Source: Phalacrocorax aristotelis
Taxonomy: Eukaryota; Chordata; Aves; Suliformes; Phalacrocoracidae
NCBI RefSeq assembly: GCF_949628215.1
Contig: NC_134283.1
Coordinates: 24,096,975-24,160,974 of the forward strand
DNA: 64,000 bases
Reading direction: 5' to 3'
Made by a program: the position numbers and the translations under genes. Below are positions 60,311 through 64,000 of this stretch, in pieces; positions within the stretch are counted from its first letter, which is position 1, and each line of letters opens with the position of its first letter. Below the pieces are notes generated by a model. It made no database searches. It was not told the DNA's origin and saw nothing but the letters and a program-made list of their open reading frames with translations.

Positions 60311-62557
60311 GTAGGACCACCCACCGGGGGTGCCCCCCACCCCTGGGACCTGTGTGGGACAGATGCCTGTGGCTGGGGAAGGCTACAGGGTACTGAGTGG
60401 TCCCAGGGGTGTTGCTGTCCTCCCCTTGCATGGGAACATAGTGCCTGTTCGGTGTCTGTGCATGGGGCTGCATGTCCATCGTGGTCCCCGGCAGGAGGGG
60501 ATTGGGCGGGGGGTCACTGCCAGGCATGCTCTGTGCTGGTGCTCTGATGTGGCTGGCGAGTACTTGGCAACTGGCAGGGGAACAAAACCTCTTTAAACAG
60601 TCGATTTCTTTTCAGAAGGGCTGAGCTTCTTTTCCAGCCCCTTTACCATTGCCATGGCAATGGTTTCCTGGGTGATGATGGCTACCCGCTTACATAAGGA
60701 TGTTTGAAAGCCTCTTTCTTCTTTGGAGGGCTGGGGCATTGCCCCCCATACCACCCACCTCTGTCTGAGAGCAGGGTCCCTCCGCTCCCTTTTCTGGCAC
60801 CTGCCCACTTTGTACCTCTGTTTCACCTCTTTGGAGTTGCCCCATGACATCACCTTGGGGCTTGCAGGGGCTCAGCTTATGCCTGGCTCCCATGTTGGTC
60901 TTCATTGCTCTCACAACTTTGCCCAACCTCACCCCACACAAGGCTACCCCTGCAGAGACTGGGGAGCTGATGATGGGAAGGGAGGGTAATGGGGCTGCCG
61001 GACCCCAGCTCGCTCCCTGTCCCTCCCCCAAAGTATCCCCCCTCCCATGGGACACCAGTGACTGACTTCAGGTTGTATGTTGCTGCTTTGCCAGTGACTG
61101 GGACCGCCAGGAGGGTGGGCTCGGGTGGTGCTGGCTGAGCCCTGCCAGGTCTGGCACTGAAACAGCAGCATCTGCAAGGATAAAATAAATCTGGATTTCA
61201 TTCATCCTGGGAGACAGTCACGGGAACTTGGCAGACCCAAAGCAGCGTCCAGGCTTTTGGGACTGGCCCATCGGTTCCCATCACCCATGCGAGTGGCAGG
61301 GTGCAGCTGGGTGGGGAGCAAGAATTTTCATCACGGTGCTGTTGTTCACAGAGTAGGAGATTTCCAGTGGGCCTCTTGGAGGCCACAAAATTATTCAAAA
61401 ATGGCAATGGTGGAGAAGAAATGCTGCCCTTCACAGCAGCTCTGAAGCTGATGAGATGCTGGGGCTGGGAGTGGCAGGGTGTGCAGGTCTGGGCTGCTCC
61501 TTGCTGTGCTTACTCAGGGTCCCTGTTGACCACTGGAGGGGAAACCAAACCTCCTGTTGTCACTGAAGTGAGGATGAGGAGGGAGAGGGAGGCAAGGAGG
61601 GAGAGGGAAGTGGCAGTGCCAGGCTGCCCAGAGCTCCTGGTAGTGCCACAGATTCCAGTATAGCTCTCGATCAGCTGTGCTGGGGGAGGGCTTGGTTGGC
61701 GTGCAGGGATGTTAAAGAGCAATGACTCTCCCAGGACAATCTTTGCATGCCAGTATTTCAGGGATTGGCCCACAGTGGTGCTGAACTGTGTCCCCAGTGG
61801 TGCCCAGGTGGCGTGGGTCCAGATGGCAAATGCCACAGCAATGCTCCTGCATGCCCTTAGTATCTAAAAAAGTGAACTAGGCAAGGATCAAGGTGGCTTT
61901 TCCCAAGCCAGCCAGGCCCTGTGCCCTCTTAATTCTCCTCCAACAGCCTCAGGGTGGGGATGGGATGAGCTTCCCTGGCTGTGCCAGGGCAACCCCCTCC
62001 TTTCCCCCACCCCAGCACTTTGCAGATTGGTTCCCTGCAAAGGCTGGGGCTGCCTGTACTTCCTCGGGGAGATCTTACCCCATTTTCTAGGCTCACCTCC
62101 TTGGGGTAATTCAATCCAGCTCTCAGCTTAGCTCTTCACTGACCCTCTGCTCCTCCCCAGAGCCAGTCACTGCTCCCTTGCCGAGATGCTCTTGCCTGGC
62201 TGGGGCAGAGGGGGTACAGCGATTCCCCACAGCCACCGCCAGCTGAAGTAAAGGCCTTGAGGCTGCTGGCACAAGCTAAACTGCAGGAGTGCAGGGGGGC
62301 AGGTGCTTCTGCCCTGGGACCTGGGTGCCCTGGCTGTACTCAAGGTTTGGACCACCTGCTGGGCTGATGTGCTAGTAGTCAATGGGGTGGGGATGCCATT
62401 CAATGCCATTCAAGCAGAGTCAGCCTTGCTCAGCCCTCCCATCTCCCTACCACCCTTCTGCATTCATGCCTTACTTCACCTCAGCTCTTCCACCCTTTCT
62501 TCCCTCTCTTTTGCCACCTTCTGTCTTATTTTGCTTGCTCATGCCCCTCTGCATCTC

Positions 62558-62576
62558 TTTTTTTTTTTTTTTTTTT
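62558..62576. repeat. T19 homopolymer
   Basis: Nineteen T follow a CT-rich region from about 62,440. There is no flanking retroposed sequence. Confidence 0.8.
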
Positions 62577-63784
62577 CCTTCCCCAAGGCTGTGGCTGCTC
62601 TTTGGCTCCACAGGCAGCAGGGAAGAGGAAAACAAAAATGGCACCTGGACCTGTGGATGGCTTTGTACTTGTGCCAGGAGCCACCTGGGAGCTGGGCTTC
62701 CCCCTCACATACAGTCCTTCATTAGCAGAGATGCATCTCTCTGGGCTTGGGTCTGAGCTCCCTGCAGGACAAAGCAGGGTAGAGGAAAGCCTTGTTGGTG
62801 GAGGCAAGGTGGATGCCGTCCTACTGCCTGTCTGTCTGTCCATTCTTTCTCCCATGCCCAGGTGCCCTGGCTGCCCAGCCCTGACTTGTTTGCAGGACAC
62901 TGCTTTCAGCAGCTCCCCACCAGTTCTGGGTGATCATTTGTCCAGGTCAGGCAAAGGGCTGTCCCCAGGGAAAGTGGCTCAGTCCTGTTACTAGGCATCA
63001 GAGACTCCACAGGAACAATCCTGCTGAGTGAAGTTGAGGACACAGGGCTTTGCTATGCATGGAAGCCCATGCATGTGCTGGTGATGGCAGCTGGACCCCC
63101 TCTGCCCATGGCTGTGGGACATGCCAGGCCATGGTGGAAGCAAGCCATGGCGAGCTGCTGGGGTGGGCGTGATGCAGAGGTGATGTCAGGCTCCAGCTGG
63201 CGTGGAGCATCCCTGTGGTGGACAGGGAGGCTAGATTGTCCCTGCTGGATGCGCCCCTGATCCAGCACTGGCACGTGGCTCACCAGCCTTTTTGGGCAGG
63301 TGCTGGAGGAAGTGTGGGACTCTTTCCATCCGTGATTGCCCAGCTTTGTGCTGAGCAGCTTGGGTGCTGGTTGTGCTGAGGCAGGCAGTGGTGCTGGCTG
63401 GGCAGGGGCAGGCAGAGTGCAGGGGGATGGCAGCCAGAGCCTGCTGGGGGGTTTGGGGCCATGGTGGCATGAGGCCATCCGTGGGTGTGAGCTGCAGGCA
63501 GACAGACTTGCCCTCTTGTGAAGCCTCATTGGAATCAAGGCAGAAACCATCTGCCAGCGCACATCTGCACACTGGAATACACACGCAAGTGTATGTGCAC
63601 ACAGCATGCATCAGCCCAGGGACAGGATCTGACTCTCTCCGTGCTGCTGGGTTGTCTTTCCTCTGGCCTTATTTACTTGCCACCAGCAACTCTGCAGGTT
63701 GGGGCTCAATCCTGCATATCCCCTGCATGCCAGCGTTCTGCAGCAGGCAGGATGATCATGCTGCTGGGTAAGGTAACACAGGTA

Positions 63785-64000
63785 TCTGGGCAGTCTTCAC
63801 ATGTGTACACATGTGTGCCCCTCCATGCACACGGTTCTGCATGCATTTAGGTCATTGTGCATCCATGGGCATAAGTGATGGCCATGGCATACATGCTAAG
63901 GACACAGGAGAAGGATGCAGCAGACATACATGTGACCATGCACATACATGCACAGGAACACGTACTGATGCAGACACACAGGGGCCAGCCCTGTTGGGTA
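63785..64000. repeat. TG/CA-rich stretch at the right edge
   Basis: Interrupted acatgtgtacacatgtgtg and later acatacatg-type blocks, similar in kind to 59,888-60,115. Confidence 0.5.

Larger units (their letters stand above)
60311..64000 (+). other. NDRG4 intron 3, incomplete
   Basis: GC-rich intronic sequence to the window edge. It holds a T19 run (62,558-62,576) after a CT-rich stretch and TG/CA-rich sequence near 63,790-64,000. No exon matching the NDR-fold start was found. Confidence 0.75.

Noticed and set aside
60311-64000. NDRG4 alternative first exon (MPECWDG) or the first NDR-fold exon
   Set aside because: I looked for both by sequence and found neither before the window edge.
1-64000. 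CRISPR arrays, bacterial operons, tRNA or rRNA genes
   Set aside because: The window is vertebrate nuclear DNA and none of these structures was seen.

Overview
The window is vertebrate nuclear DNA, almost certainly from a bird. It carries a CR1 LINE with the typical octamer 3' end, avian ERVL-type and class II LTR elements, and the neighbouring vertebrate genes GINS3 and NDRG4 in the order and orientation I remember for human 16q21 (chicken chromosome 11). The exact species cannot be told.

Layout. Positions 1-22,400 are mostly non-coding and repeat-bearing: a 5'-truncated CR1 on the minus strand (about 501-2,880), a solo ERVL-type LTR (9,067-9,643, 5-bp target duplication), a solo class II-type LTR (12,782-13,429, 6-bp target duplication), and a structurally whole but decayed LTR retrovirus copy (13,462-19,979, 5-bp target duplication). 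From 22,441 to 30,484, minus strand, I propose an unrecognised four-exon gene of about 193 codons. Its product would have a signal-like N terminus, a cysteine-rich ectodomain and one membrane segment. All exon phases are compatible and it would share a CpG-island promoter with GINS3. Another solo ERVL-type LTR sits in its second intron.

GINS3 (replication helicase GINS complex subunit Psf3) is complete in three coding exons, 31,122-34,838 plus strand, 212 residues. Its second intron starts with a non-canonical GC donor. From 36.5 to 55 kb the DNA becomes GC-rich and I see no gene, only CR1 fragments and simple repeats. A C-rich minisatellite (about 55,495-55,757) runs into the CpG-island promoter of NDRG4. 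NDRG4's first three coding exons of the long N-terminal form (56,020-60,310) lie in the window; the rest of the gene is beyond the right edge.

The genes do not form an operon. GINS3 acts in DNA replication and NDRG4 in a neuronal and cardiac NDR-family role. The head-to-head arrangement of GINS3 and the proposed gene suggests a bidirectional promoter, with an NRF1-like site upstream and two opposed ZNF143-like motifs just inside GINS3 intron 1.
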